Shown here in pieces: positions 38,691 through 50,800 of a DNA stretch of 64,000 nucleotides. The position numbers and the translations under genes are program-made. The DNA is taken from contig VLTN01000009.1 in assembly GCA_008330645.1 (NCBI GenBank), positions 620,001 to 684,000 of the forward strand, written 5' to 3'. This DNA comes from Cafeteria roenbergensis (Eukaryota; Sar; Bigyra; Bicosoecida; Cafeteriaceae). The notes beneath the pieces were generated by a model. That model searched no databases, was not told the DNA's origin, and saw only the letters and a program-made list of their open reading frames with translations. The stretch's first letter is position 1. The number at the start of each line of letters is the position of its first letter.

Positions 38691-39104
38691 CGGCCTTGTC
38701 TGCGGTCCCTCGCGGTTGGGCGTCGAGTGTTGGTGGCGATGCTGCGACGGGCGTGTCGCTCCTCGCGATACTTTGCCCTTGCGAATTCTGCGTTCTTTCG
38801 CGTGCGCGCGCACCAGAGGCCGCCTCGAGACCCAAGCCCCTGGCGCGCCCCCCTTCGCCCAGCGAACTCCCAACCGCTGACATCTGTGCCGCCAGAAGGC
38901 GACCACAGCCGGCTCCACACAGCAAGCTCTGCCGACCGGCACTGCGTCTTGGCCCCACATCTCTCCACGCTTGCAGAGCGTGCGGGGGGGGGGAGACGGC
39001 CCTAGAGCGCGTGGGGCGACACCCGGCCGCCGCGCAGACGCTGTCCGCGAGCGCTGGGGCTGCCCGCCCGTGAAGGGGGCGCGCTCGCGTGCTGGCCCCG
39101 CCCA
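38691..39104. other. 414-bp gap between plus-strand genes
   Basis: This holds the 3' flank of the DUF5054 gene and upstream sequence of the Tau95-like gene. A G9 run occurs near 38985-38993. I see no gene. Confidence 0.5.
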
Positions 39105-41654
39105 ATGGCAGCGCAAACCGGCAGGTGGCTCGACTCGCTGCCTCCTGGGACCCTGACCACAATCCCCCGCTCCGTGGAGGATTGTGCCACTGCGGTTGAG
39201 TGCCTTGGCGGCGCTGGCGTGGTGGCGTCGCACGCAGCGTCTCTGGCTGGAGGCAGCAAAGTCGTTTTGCCACAGCTGGCGGAAGACGAGGCCTCTTGGA
39301 CGCCAGGGTGTCTGACGCCGGCAGGGCGGGACGGCAGCATGCGACTGTTGATCGCGGTCCCGCGACCGGGGTCCAGGAAGCGCGCGCGAGACAGCGACGC
39401 GGCGGGGAGCGAGGCGGTTGCCAGGGTGCTGGCGCGACTCAGCGGGCACGTCACGTTTCCCTTCCTGCGAGCGGTGGCCGCGCCTCCGCTGTGGCGGCCG
39501 CAGCGAGTGGATTCCAGCACACTCGTGCGGGAGCTGGTGGCGGCGCGCGACCCGACAAAGTCGGCGAACCTGTTTCCGGAGGAGCTGGTCGCGTTGCAGG
39601 AGACGCGCGACGATGCAGTGGCTGCCGCCGCCCTCGCCGCGCTGGGCGACGAGGCCGTTGGGGCGGCCGGAGGGCCACCCGGAGGCGCCATGCAGCGGCT
39701 CATGGGCCTCGTGAGGGGTGCCACGGCTCGAGGCATCCAGCGCGAAGGCCACGTTCCCGCGGTGGCGCTCCCCGCAGCGTGCACTCACAGCGTGCACCGG
39801 CCAGTGGCGGGGATGCGACTGGTTCCCGAGGCGACAGCCAGGGAGGAGGCTGCGGCCGCGGAGCGAGTTCTGGACCAGAGCCCGATATCCGGGCCCAAGG
39901 CTGGCCAGGCGGGCGTGGGCCTGGGCTTCGGACCCAAGACCTCCAGGGCCCGTGCCGACGCCTGGGCGGCCGCGAAGCGGGCCGCAACGGTTGAGGTGGT
40001 CGAGCCCGGGTCTGTCCCTCGCGCGACGCAGGCTGCCATGCCAGCGCTCGCGGCTCAGCCCAGCCTCACGGCGACGCTCTCTTCGCTGGCCCCGGGAGTG
40101 CGCGAGGGTTTGCTGGTGGCTTTTTCGCTCTTCCGCCTGCGGCCGGTGTGGCAGCTCTCCACCTTGTCGGCGGTGGTGGGGGGTTCCACGTTCTTTGCCT
40201 ACAAGCCCTTGCTGGCTGCTCTGGGCATCAGCGTGACGTTCGGCGCGTTTCGCGGGTGCGTTGTGCGGCACGGGTGCGATCCAGCGGCCCCTGTCGGGCG
40301 CCGCCGCTCGTCGTCGCTGCACTCTCTGCCCGAGTCGGCGGACGCCCCGGCCGCGCCTGCGTCCCCGGCAGACCTTGCGGCAGCCATGCCCCCGGCCGGG
40401 GGCCGCGTGTGCGCCGCGTTCCAGCTGCTGAGGCGCGGAGGGGGCCTGGCCAGCGAGGCAGCGAGGGTGGCGTCGGCAGTGCCTCTGCTGGCAGGGGGTC
40501 TCTCATCGCTTCTGTCGTCGGCCGGACAGTCCCGGCTGTCCGCCACAGCGGGACAGGTGCCGCCCTGCGAGGGCCACGGGGCCGAGGAAGGCTCTGCCTC
40601 CGGCGCCAGCGGCAGGTCTAGCTTTGCGAGCGGCGCATCGACAGGCCCCGAGGACTTCCCGCGGTCTCGCCGCGAAGCCAGACGGCGGGGCGTGCTGGTG
40701 GCGCGCGTCGCCGAGGCAGTTCCTGGGGCCATGCTGGGAACGGCGCCGACCGCCATTTCGGACCAAACGGCCCGCCTTGTTGCAAAGAGCCAGCTGACTG
40801 CAGCCATCGCGGACGTGGCCGAGCCGTTGCTCGGAGTGGAGCCCGACGCTCTCCACCCGCTTGCAGTGGGCTCGGACGGGCAGCTCAGCTTGAGCGCGCT
40901 CGTGTTTGGTTCGGCGGCGGCTTCGGGCCTGGGCGCGGACGCTCACCGGGGCTCGTCCCGCGCGCTGGCCAACACCGCGGTTCCCAGCTTGTTTGCTGAC
41001 TGGCCCAAGGCGGAGAGGCCGTCGGAGGCCGCGCTGCAAGCCGCTGTCCGCATCTCCCAGAAGCGTCTCCGCGCCATCATCGCCGCGTCGCATCCCGATC
41101 ACATTCGCGAGACAGCGGCCCGGCTGGGCCCGCTCTCGTGGTCGGGGACGGAGGAAGGGTGGCTCTCTGTGGGCGCGCGGCGGATGCTCAGCAACCACTT
41201 CCGCTCGCAGCTGGCCGCCGCGCGAGAGGTGTTCGCAGCGGCCGTGCACGATGCCGCGGGCCGCGGCGAAGAAGGGTGGCGGAGCCTCGTGCAGCGGAGC
41301 AGCGTGGCGTGGAACAAGGCGCAGATTCCGCAGCCGCTCTCCAGGGAGGCGCTTGTCGCGGCAGCGCAGAGCAGCGGACCTTCGCCAGCGAAGCGCAGGG
41401 TGGAGCCGCGAGCCGAGGCGCACGCTGCGCGCAGTTCCCTTGGCGGAGCCTCGCGCTCAGCCAAGAGCGGATCTTCGCCCGCTTCGGAGGCACACACGCC
41501 TGCTGGCTCGGGAAGGGCAGCGGCGGCGTCAATGTCCCGCTTGGCCGCGCCGCCCGTCGTTGTCCCGCTGCCGAGTGCCGGGAGCGGCAGCTCGATGGTG
41601 GACGTCGGCGCGGCGCTGCGAGCAGCCGAGATCGCAGGCGGCAGGCCTTTGTGA
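39105..41654 (+). CDS. Transcription factor IIIC subunit 5 / Tau95-like protein
   Basis: 849 residues, single exon. TFIIIC recruits TFIIIB and Pol III to tRNA genes. The N-terminus resembles the Tau95 dimerisation region: LTTIPRSVEDCATAVECLGG, then a strand-rich stretch with LLIAVPRPGSRKRAR. The middle has the family's most recognisable piece, LVAFSLFRLRPVWQLSTLSA, then TFFAYKPLLAALG and RGCVVRHGCDP, corresponding to the RPIW...LP-x-VAYYF...W-x-R-x-GYDP motif of GTF3C5. Several canonical residues are replaced, and the acidic C-terminal tail of the family is not evident; instead there is an Ala/Ser-rich region of several hundred residues with a helical segment KRLRAIIAASHPDHIRETAARLG. The assignment rests mainly on the middle motif. 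Confidence 0.55.
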   Translation: MAAQTGRWLDSLPPGTLTTIPRSVEDCATAVECLGGAGVVASHAASLAGGSKVVLPQLAEDEASWTPGCLTPAGRDGSMRLLIAVPRPGSRKRARDSDAAGSEAVARVLARLSGHVTFPFLRAVAAPPLWRPQRVDSSTLVRELVAARDPTKSANLFPEELVALQETRDDAVAAAALAALGDEAVGAAGGPPGGAMQRLMGLVRGATARGIQREGHVPAVALPAACTHSVHRPVAGMRLVPEATAREEAAAAERVLDQSPISGPKAGQAGVGLGFGPKTSRARADAWAAAKRAATVEVVEPGSVPRATQAAMPALAAQPSLTATLSSLAPGVREGLLVAFSLFRLRPVWQLSTLSAVVGGSTFFAYKPLLAALGISVTFGAFRGCVVRHGCDPAAPVGRRRSSSLHSLPESADAPAAPASPADLAAAMPPAGGRVCAAFQLLRRGGGLASEAARVASAVPLLAGGLSSLLSSAGQSRLSATAGQVPPCEGHGAEEGSASGASGRSSFASGASTGPEDFPRSRREARRRGVLVARVAEAVPGAMLGTAPTAISDQTARLVAKSQLTAAIADVAEPLLGVEPDALHPLAVGSDGQLSLSALVFGSAAASGLGADAHRGSSRALANTAVPSLFADWPKAERPSEAALQAAVRISQKRLRAIIAASHPDHIRETAARLGPLSWSGTEEGWLSVGARRMLSNHFRSQLAAAREVFAAAVHDAAGRGEEGWRSLVQRSSVAWNKAQIPQPLSREALVAAAQSSGPSPAKRRVEPRAEAHAARSSLGGASRSAKSGSSPASEAHTPAGSGRAAAASMSRLAAPPVVVPLPSAGSGSSMVDVGAALRAAEIAGGRPL

Positions 41655-41801
41655 TGAGGCCTCGCGCTTGACGAGAACAAGCTCTGCTCGCTGGGCTCGG
41701 CCACAGCGGGTGTGCAATGCGCGCAGTTCCGAGCCGACGCAGCAACGTCCCAAAGCACGCGAAACAGCCGATTTGCTTCGCGCGGGCAGGCCGCACACAT
41801 T
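41655..41801. other. Short convergent gap
   Basis: These 147 bp lie between the stops of the Tau95-like gene and the giant gene. Nothing is recognised. Confidence 0.5.
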
Positions 41802-44800
41802 TCACGGCATGTCACTGAATGCTGGCGCAGACGCTGCAGCACACGCCATTCGCGCCGACAGCAGCAGCTCCAGCGCGGTGTCGACGTCCATCACTCCTCC
41901 AAGCGCCGCAGCTGCGGTCTGCAGGCGGTCCATCACGCCCCGAACGTCGTCGGCGCGCTCGGTCATGGCGGCAGCCTCAGGGGTGCGAACGACCGGCTCG
42001 TCCTCTGCAGACGCTGCAGCCGCCGCGACGGCCTTTGCACGCGCTGCAGCAGCGTCCCGGAGCTTTGAAAAGTGCATCCTGGGTCCGCGGACTGCGGCTG
42101 CCGGAGCCGCACCGCCGCCAAGCTGCGGGTCAGCGCGGGAGGCGGACGCCGCCCGCGGCGCCGCTGCGCCCGGCCCGCTGCCCCCTCCAAGCCTGCGGCT
42201 GCCCTCGTGCAGGCCGAGGGTCTGCACCACGCTTGCGCGCCTCACAGCCTTGCGGAACAACACTCGCGACGCGGACGCCGCCCGGGCCGGCTGGCCGGCC
42301 CCATCCGTGCCGCTGCGCTGGCCCAGCAGCGACGAGCGGCGGCGAGCGCGCCGTTCAGGCGGCTCCTCAGCACCCGTGTCGGCCGCAGCCGCCCTGGGCG
42401 GCAAGGACCCGACCTCGCCTGGCTGGCGCATGTTGCGGGGCAGCGAGGCCCCCGCCACGGTCGCGAGCACGCCTGCTGGGTCCGAGGGCGACGCCGACTG
42501 CAGGAGGAGGGACCGCCAGCCAGCGACGTTGGCTCCCGGGCCGACGCACCGCACTGCGACGCGGAGCAGCCTCCACGTGGTCACGGCCGTCACGCCAGTC
42601 TGCAGGCGCAGCAGCCCCAGCCCGCTCTCCCTCGCCCGCTGCCGGCTGGCCTCGCTAGCAGCGGCGGGCTCTGCCCGGGCCGAGGCGCCTGCCTGCGGCG
42701 AGCGCGGCGAGCGAGGCGACAAGCCCGATGCCGAGCCCGCGCTCGCTCTCTCGCCGGGGGCGGCGCCGGGCGCCGTCTGCGTCAGCCCGCGGGCGCGCAC
42801 ACCCGTGCCCAGGTCCGTTGGGAGGGAGGCGGCCGCCCGAGACGCGCTGAGGACGTGCGCGGCGGCGGCCGGCCCTTCGGTGGCATCGGTGTCAACGTCC
42901 ACCAGGCAGGCCACGATGCCGCACAGAGAGTCCAGCAGGGCGGCCTGGGACGCCAGGGGGGGCAGCCGGCGGAGGCACAGCCCCCCCGTGGCGGCCTCGG
43001 CCTGAGCTGTGCTGAGGGCCGCGGCGTCGAGCTCGAACGCCGACACAACTCGGGCCTCCCTCCGGCGCGACTGATAGTGCAGCCCAAACCTCAGCGCCTT
43101 GCGCTCCGGCGCTGCGGCAGGGCCGCCCCCCGCGAGGCGCGCTGCCGGGCCAAGCAGGTCAGAGACGGGCAGCCCGCTCAGCGCGACCGCCCGCTCCAGC
43201 GAGCCGCGCGCGCCCAGGGCCGACTCCTCTCCCTCCGTGGCACGCCCCAGGGCGGCGGCGCGCCGCACCAGCGCGACGCCTTCCGCAGCGGATGCGTCCA
43301 GGCCCGCCGGGCCAAACTCGGCCCGCTTCTCTGCCAGTGCCGCGCCCGCGTGCCCGCCCGCGTCCGCGTCCCACAGCTCCGTCAGGCAGCCCACCACCCC
43401 GAGAACGCGCGCGCGGGGGCTCACGGCGGCGTGGCGAACCACCGCCCGTTCGAAGAGCGCCGCCCGCCTGTCAGCCGCGAGCACGAGCTGCCGCGTCGCC
43501 GTTGTCAGCGCCGCCTGCAGCTGCTCCAGCACCAGAGCCCCCGCGCTCACAGTCACGGCCCGACGCCGCGCCTGCCCCGTGGTGCGGCGCAGCTCCTCCG
43601 ACGCCGCCGCCCTCTCCGCCGCCTCCAAGCGCAGCCCCTCGGGGGGCCACGACGCCCCCGCCGACGCGGCGCCAGTCCCGGCGCTGCCCGCGGCGGCCGC
43701 CAGCGCCACGGCCGACGGCCCTTCCTGCTCCGGCGCTGCTTTGCCCGGCCCGCCGCCGTGAGCTCTGCCGCCTGGGTTGGCAGCCGCCGCCGCGCTTCGC
43801 GCCGCCTCCTCCTTGGCCGCCACCGCGGCTCGCGCCGCCAGCAGCCTCTGCCGCAGCTCTCCGGTTCCGATGACGTCATCCACGCTCGCCGCCTCGCTCC
43901 AAGTCTCCACGAGGTACAGCCGCCACAGCCACGCCAGCAGCGTGACACGCCCGCCGTGCGCGCCACGAAGCCGCAGACGCAGGCCCGCACCCTCCACGGC
44001 GCGGTTTCGCGGCAGCTCGCCCAGCAGCGGTGACGAGGGTCCTGGGGACCTGTCCGCGCCCGGGCCTGCGTCGTAGGAGGGAACCGCGTCGCCATCGACG
44101 TGCTGAACCGCCCGCGCGGCCTCCAGGTGGCGGCGAAGCACCTGCTGCAGAGCCGAGGAGGCGGCAGCCAGGAGGGGCTCCGCCAGCGCGTCCCCGCTCG
44201 ACGCGCCGGTCAGCCCGGGGGCGAGAGGCCACGCAGCGGGGTCAGCCGTGCGCTGGGCCTTGGCTCTGAGCGATGCGGCGGCGGCCACTGCCGCCTCCAA
44301 GCCAGCGGCAGCCCTTCGACGCGGCGATGACGCCCTTGGGGAGGCCTCTCCGCCTTCTCCACCGGCGCTGGGGGCGCGGCCAGCTGCCTTGTTTATGGCG
44401 CGGAGTCGGGCCATGGCGTCAGTGCCAGCGCGCAGCACCGCCGAGGTTTCGGCCGCAAAGACCGAGGCCGACCGGGTGTCGCACGACTCGGGCACGGCCA
44501 CCGCCGCCGCCACACGAATGTCCCACTCCGGGCGGACCCCCCCTCTGCGCAGAAGCCACGCCAGGAAGGAGGACGCCTCCTCGTGGAGGGCCTGCAGGCC
44601 GGGCACGCCGTCGTCGCACCGGGGCCACCACTGCCCGCCGCTGCCGCCCGTCCCGCCGCCGCCCCGCGGGCTGCCGGTGCCAACGCCGGCTCCACCACCG
44701 CTGCCCGCCCCCCCGCCGCCGCCACCTCCGCCGCCGCCTCCGCCGCCGCCTCCGCCTCCGCCGCTGCTGCTGCTGCTCGGCCCGAGCGCCCCCGCCACAC

Positions 44801-47800
44801 CATGCGGTCCCGCAGCGTGGCTGCCCCCCGTCGCCGGCCGCCGCCCCGCGGCGCCTCCCCCCGCCGCCCCCGAGAAGGACGACTGCGACGTCAGCCTGCT
44901 GCCAGACCGCCCGGGCGCACGGCGCCCGTCCGCGTCCGTCGCGCGGCTGGCGGGACGGCTGCCACTCTTCTGGCTTGCCCGCCCTGGAGACGCCGCCGCG
45001 CGGTTTCGCCGGAACGACGACGCGCTGGAGAGGTCCGACCTCGACGGCGCAGCCCTCGCCGCAGCCGGCCGGGACTGCGAGGCCCTGCCCCCCACGCTGG
45101 GCGGCGCTGCCGGTGCGGCGCCGCTCGCGGAGGCGGCATCCAGCCCAGGCCGCGGCGGCCACTGCACCGTCGCGGCCAGCTGGGCCTGCGCTCGCGCTTC
45201 GTCTCCTGCCGTCCAGTCACCCCCGGCGCCGATGCCCGCGCCGGCAGCGCGGGGGACGCTCGTCGCCCCGCTGTCCGTTGAGTCCCCGTCCAGCGAGGAG
45301 GCGTCGCTCGCGCTGTCCGCTCCGCTGCGGCTGCCGGCCGCGCGGGAGGCAGAGCCTGAGAGACTCGCAGCGTCCGTCGTGGCCCCGCGACGGCGAACTT
45401 GCGTAATTCCGACGGCAGCGCTGTCGACGGGGTCTCGGGCAGAGCCGGATGCCACTTCGTCCGGCTCGCCGTCCTCCGCCGCCTCGTCCAAGTCCGTGGG
45501 CGGCGGCCCGAGCACGGAGGCGGCGTCGATACGGTGTGCCGGGGCGAGCACGAAGATCCGCCCGCCCTCCTCGGTGCCCACCACCTCGGCAGAGGCGTCG
45601 CCGGCCGCGGAGGAGGAGGCGACAGCCGCCCGCTCGGCAGCGTTTGCGCCGCCTGGAGAGGCAGCCGCCGGTCCCTGGCCGCCGCCATTGGCGCCGCCCT
45701 GCGGCTGCGGTGGCGCGGCGGAGGCGAAGCGCCTCCGTGCCGCGGCCCGGGGGCTTCCCTCGTCGTCGGGGCTGGCGAGGCCAACGGCCGCGGCCGAGGA
45801 CGCCAGAGCCGCTTGCGCCGCGGCACGGGCGGACCGCCTTGCCGCCGCCTGCTCCGTGAAGCCGCGTCGAATCTTGCTCCGCTCGATGAGCCGCTTAAGC
45901 GGGTCTGCCTCGTCCTCGAGGGCGTCAAGCGCGTCCTCTTCCGCCTCCTCCGCCGCGTCAGCCTCGCCCGCAGCGCCGCTCGCAGACCCCTGTCCGCCGC
46001 CAGCTTCGGCCCCCAGCCCTGCCGTCGCGCTCCAGGCGCCCCCCCCCGACCTGGCTGCCTCGCGTCGGCTCTGCAGCGCGGCCTCGCGCCGCAGCAGCCG
46101 TCGAACCGTGGCAGCGAGCTCGGGGCTTGCCCCTGGGCCGGCGGCGTTGAGCAGCCGCGGGATTCCCGACAGCTCCGCGGCGGTCACCTTGAGGGTCCGT
46201 GGCACGCTGGCCGACGCCCGCAGGCAGGTCCACCAAGACGCCGCCTCTCGCAGCTGGCCGACGCCGGCCGCTCGCCAGGTCTCGGCAGAGCTCAGGCCGC
46301 GGGCAATGGCTCTGCCTCCAAGCACCGCGGCAGCGACGGCGGCGACGTCGGCAATGTTGGCGCTGGCGGACGCCGCAGGGGCCGCAGCAAGCCCCGTCCA
46401 GCCGGGCAGCCCCGGCCCCGCTGACGCGCTTGCGTGGCCGGGCAGGCCAATGGTGCCACGAACGCCCGCACCGGCCGCGCCCCCGCCCCCCGAGGCCATG
46501 GCCATGGCTGCCCCGGAGCCGGTGCCAACCGCCGCGTGCACGAAGAGGCCGGCGAGCGGCGAGGCCGACGGGTGCCGCAGCAGCCTCGACAGGGTCTGAA
46601 CCGAGGCCGCGGCGGGCGGCGCGGAGGCTGCTGCCAGCCCGGCCGAGGACAGCCGCAGCGAGCAGGCGGGAGAGGAGGGCTCTGCTTGCGCCACGGCGGC
46701 GAGCGCGGCCGCCGGCACCGCTGTCGCGTCGGAGCGTGCCGCGGATGCGGCGCCCGCGGAGGAGGCCGCTGACGACCAGGACGACCCGGCGGCCGGCTGC
46801 ACGGCAGGCGAGGCGTCCTGGCGGCGTCCTGGCGCGGCCGCCGCATGGCTGCTCCGCGACGAGGAGCGAGCGTGGCCCGAGCGGCGCCGCCCGCCCGCGG
46901 CGTGGGAGCGCCCCCCTTTGCCCGAAGCCCTGCCCCCGCCGTCCCCGCCGCCGCTCACCGCGGAGAGCGGCGAGGCCATGGTCGCAGGCTGGTCCGGGGC
47001 GCCGCGGGCGACCGGCGAGCCGGCGGCGGACTGCTCCGCCGCGGAACGCGCCAGGTCGGCCGACGCTGCCTGCGCGCCCCTGGCGGCAGCGAGCGCCGCC
47101 GTCCGCATCGCAATCACGCGGGAGCCCCTCTCCCCGGCCTCGGCCCCCATGGAGGCCGCGAGAGCCTCGTCAGTCACGCCGTCGGCGGGCGGCAGCCTGG
47201 CGGCCACGGCCGCGGCCACAACCGCGCCTCGGGCCACCGCCGCGTCGCCCAGCCTCGCCGCAGCGGCCGCCGTCGCGTGCACGCCGCCCGGCCCCCACGC
47301 AGAGGCGCTGCCGCCGGCGCCCCAGCCCTGCGCCATCAGCCCCCCGATCGCGGCCCACGACCCTGCAGAGCCGCCGAGGGCTGCCTGCATGTGCGCGACC
47401 GCGGCGCGGCTCCCGCCGTGCGACGCCCGGCTGCTTGCGTGGTCGAACACCCCGACTCCCGCCCAGGTGTTGCGCGCCTGCCCCCGCCTGCTCGCCTCGT
47501 CGCGCATGGCCGCGCGCGCGCGGCGGTGCCACGGCCACCACGGCTCTGCCCCGTGGCCGATGTCGCCCGCCTCGCCGGGGGCCAGCCACGCGTCGGCGTC
47601 AACCCCTCCCGGCCGGGCCTCGCCGATGAGCGACGCCCCGGCGGCGATGCTGAGCACCTGAACCGCGGCCGCGGCCTCCTCAGACGCCGCCAGCGCGAGC
47701 CGGCGCTCCAGCAGCAGGCCGCTGGCCCACACGCTGGAGGGTCCCGCGGCGGCGGCGGCGGCGGCTGCGGCGCCTCCTGCGCCCTCCGCGTCCTCCGCGC

Positions 47801-50800
47801 CGCGCCCCAGCAAGGCCTGGGCCCCCGGGGCCGTGAAAGCCATCGGCTCGGCGCAGGCGCCTGCGAGCCCCGCCCCGGCAAAGCCGCCTCCGCCGCCGCC
47901 GCCTCCGCCGCTGCCGGCTGCCACCAGCGCCGCCCAGGCCCCGGCGCCCAGCCCGTACGGCGACGACAGCGCGGCCGCTGCCAGGTGCGCTGCCTCCCCC
48001 GCTGCGATGGCGTGAGCGGCGCTCGCTGGCAGGCTCGTGTCGAACCCCGCCCCGCCTCCGGCCCCTGCCCCCGCGAGCATCCCGCCCGCTGCGCCCGCCA
48101 GGCGGGCCGCGCCGAGGCCGGATGCCGCGTCGGCGCCGGCGGCGATCGCGGTCGCAAGGGCCGCCGTGCGTGCAAGCCTCGCGGTCCCTGCGGCGACTGC
48201 GGCACGGCGGCGCAGCCACAGCAGCAGCACGGGCGGCTGCAGCGCCTGGCCCAGCTCCGCGTCGCCAGTGAGCACGGCGTCGGCTGCGACGGCGCACTCC
48301 GCCGCCAAAGCGCTGTTGGCAGCGGCCGCGCGCATCCGCCGGCGCGTCGGCACGTCGGCGGCGATGGGTTGCGCGGCGGCTCTGCCGCGTGCCACCCCTG
48401 CCGCCGGGACCAGCATGGTGCCGTGAACAGACGCGGCCGTGTCCGCAGGGCTCCCCACCACTACCGTCCCGGCGATGGCGGCAGGGGCCTGGGGTTGCGC
48501 GGCCCCGCTGCCCAGGCTGGCCGCCGATGCCGACTGCGAGCCCTGCGCCCAGCGAGGGCTTCGGAGGCCTGACATGGCGCGGCTGTGAGCGTCGCTCGGG
48601 CCGCGCGCCTCTCCTCGGCCGTCCGTGCGCCCGGGCCGTCCGGCGCTGCCGGCCTCGGCCGCCTCGTCGTCGTGGCCGTCGTCGTCCGCGTCAGCCTCTG
48701 CGTCAGCCAGCTCGTCGTCGCCGAGGAAGCGCATGGCAGACTGCGCAACGGCGCCGTCGCGCTGGGCAGAGGCGCGCGCCCGGGCCAGCAGCAGAGTGAC
48801 GAGCAGGCCTGGCACGGGCACGACACGCGCCGTCGGGAGAGACCACAGCGCGAGGGCGGCGGCGCGTTCCCTGGCCCAGGCACGGCGCACCGCCGCTGGC
48901 TCCGCAACCACCGCATGGGGCGCCACGGCTCCCATGGCGAGGTGCGCGGGCCCCGCGTCGGACTGCCCCATCTGACGGTCTCGCGCGTATGCCGCTGCGC
49001 CGCCCGGGTGCACGCGCAGCCGCCGCTGCAGGTGGCTCCGCGCCCGCCTGAGCGGGCCAGAGTTGTCGTCGGGGTGCATGCCGCCCCTGGAGACGCCTGA
49101 GGTGGCGACGTCCGCCACGGCGGGGTCGAGGAGCTGCCCAAACGTCACCCCTCGCTCCATCAGTACCAGGCCCCAGAAGGGGTCAGGCCGCCTGCCCACC
49201 GGCACGGGCGGGGCCCACGGCGCGGCGGGGCCAAATGCCGGCGCCAGGGCCGATGCCACCGCCGTCCACAGCTGGTTCTGGGGCGGGCAGCGAGGCAGCC
49301 GGGTCCAGCTGGCCCGGGCCCGCTCGCGCGCCCCCGTCAGCCGGTCCAGGGTGGCTGCCTCGCTCGATTGCGGGGCCGGCCACCCGCTGGGGCCGGGCAG
49401 GGTCGCCTTGCCCGCGCCAGCGCCGATCGTCGTCCAGCTGCCCGCCTCCGTCGCATCCACCTCGGAGGCCCCGTCGGGCGACACGGAGCGGCTGGAGCCC
49501 TTGCCGCCCGCCTCGCCTGCCTTGCGCGAAGCCCCCCGGCGCCGCCCAGCGCCCGATCCCGACTTGGTCGCGTCGGATGGCCGCGCGATGGACGCCACGG
49601 ACGCGCTGTCGCCGGAGGCAGCGGCGAGCCTGCCGCTCGCAGTCCTGGGCGCCCGCTGAAACAGCCGGCTCTTCAACGCCGACTCGGCCGCGGCAATGGC
49701 AGCGGCGGGGCCGCTGTCGATGGCGTCTCGCGCCACCCACTTGCGGGTGGCGGCGACGCCGTGCACGGGCACCACGGATGCCGCGGCAAACACGTCCGGC
49801 CGGCTCACGCGAGGGCTCACGCCCGATGCCTCGCGCAGCCGCGCCACGATGAGCCGCTGCACGGCCGCTGGCCCAACCGCCGCAGCATCGCTGGCGCCCA
49901 CACCGAGCAGGCCCAGCAGCTCAGCGTCCCACGCAAAGCCGCCGCCGGCCGCCCCGCCTCCGCCCGCGGCGCTGGGGGGCGGCATGTCCGGCGCGCGAGC
50001 TGCGGCGTCGGCCTCCGCCCTGGAGGCGCCGCCGGGCGCAAGTCCCGGCGCAGACGCCGCCCCGGCAGTGACCCCTGCGGCGGTCTGCCCCAGCGGGGCT
50101 GCCACGCCCGCGGCGGCCATGCCTCGCATCAGCAGCGTGCGGCCGGCAGGAGGCGCGGCAGGGTCTGCGCAGGCAAACGCGGCCAGCGCCCCCTCCCCCG
50201 CCTCGGCCTCCGCTGCGGCCTCCGCTGCGGCCTCCTCTCGCGCCGCCAGCATCTCGACGGAAAAGTCGGCAGACGCGGCCTTGGAGCCGACGGACGGCTC
50301 GCCCCTCGCCGCGGCGCGGCCGGCCACCTTGGCCGCCGCCACCTCGATCACCTCTGCCGCGCCGCGGCCACGGGCAAGGTCCGCGGCGCCCGTGGCGCTG
50401 GTTGCCGCGGCAAGGGCTGCCTTGGCCACCCGCACGTCGTCGGCGTCGGACAGCACGGCGCCGTGCGCCGCCAGCGCTGCCCGGCGAGAGTGGCAGGAGT
50501 CACCCGAGTCGCGCCACTCCCCGGTGCGCTCGTGGCTGGTCACTCCGCCAGCCGTGGGCGCGCCTCCCGGCCCGGTCTGCTGGTCGAAGCCCTGCGATCG
50601 CACTGTCTCCACCGACGCGGCACTGCTCCTGCGCCGGCGCCGCCGCGCCGTCCTGCCTGGGAGCCGCGGCGGCGGGCTGGGCCTGCCCGGGCCGTCGTTG
50701 CCGGCGGCGCCTCGCCTGGGGGAGCTGCCCCCGCCGCCGTCGGTGCCCGCAGCGGCCGACGCACCAGTGCGGCCGCCGCCGCCCTTGCGCTTGTCGCCAG

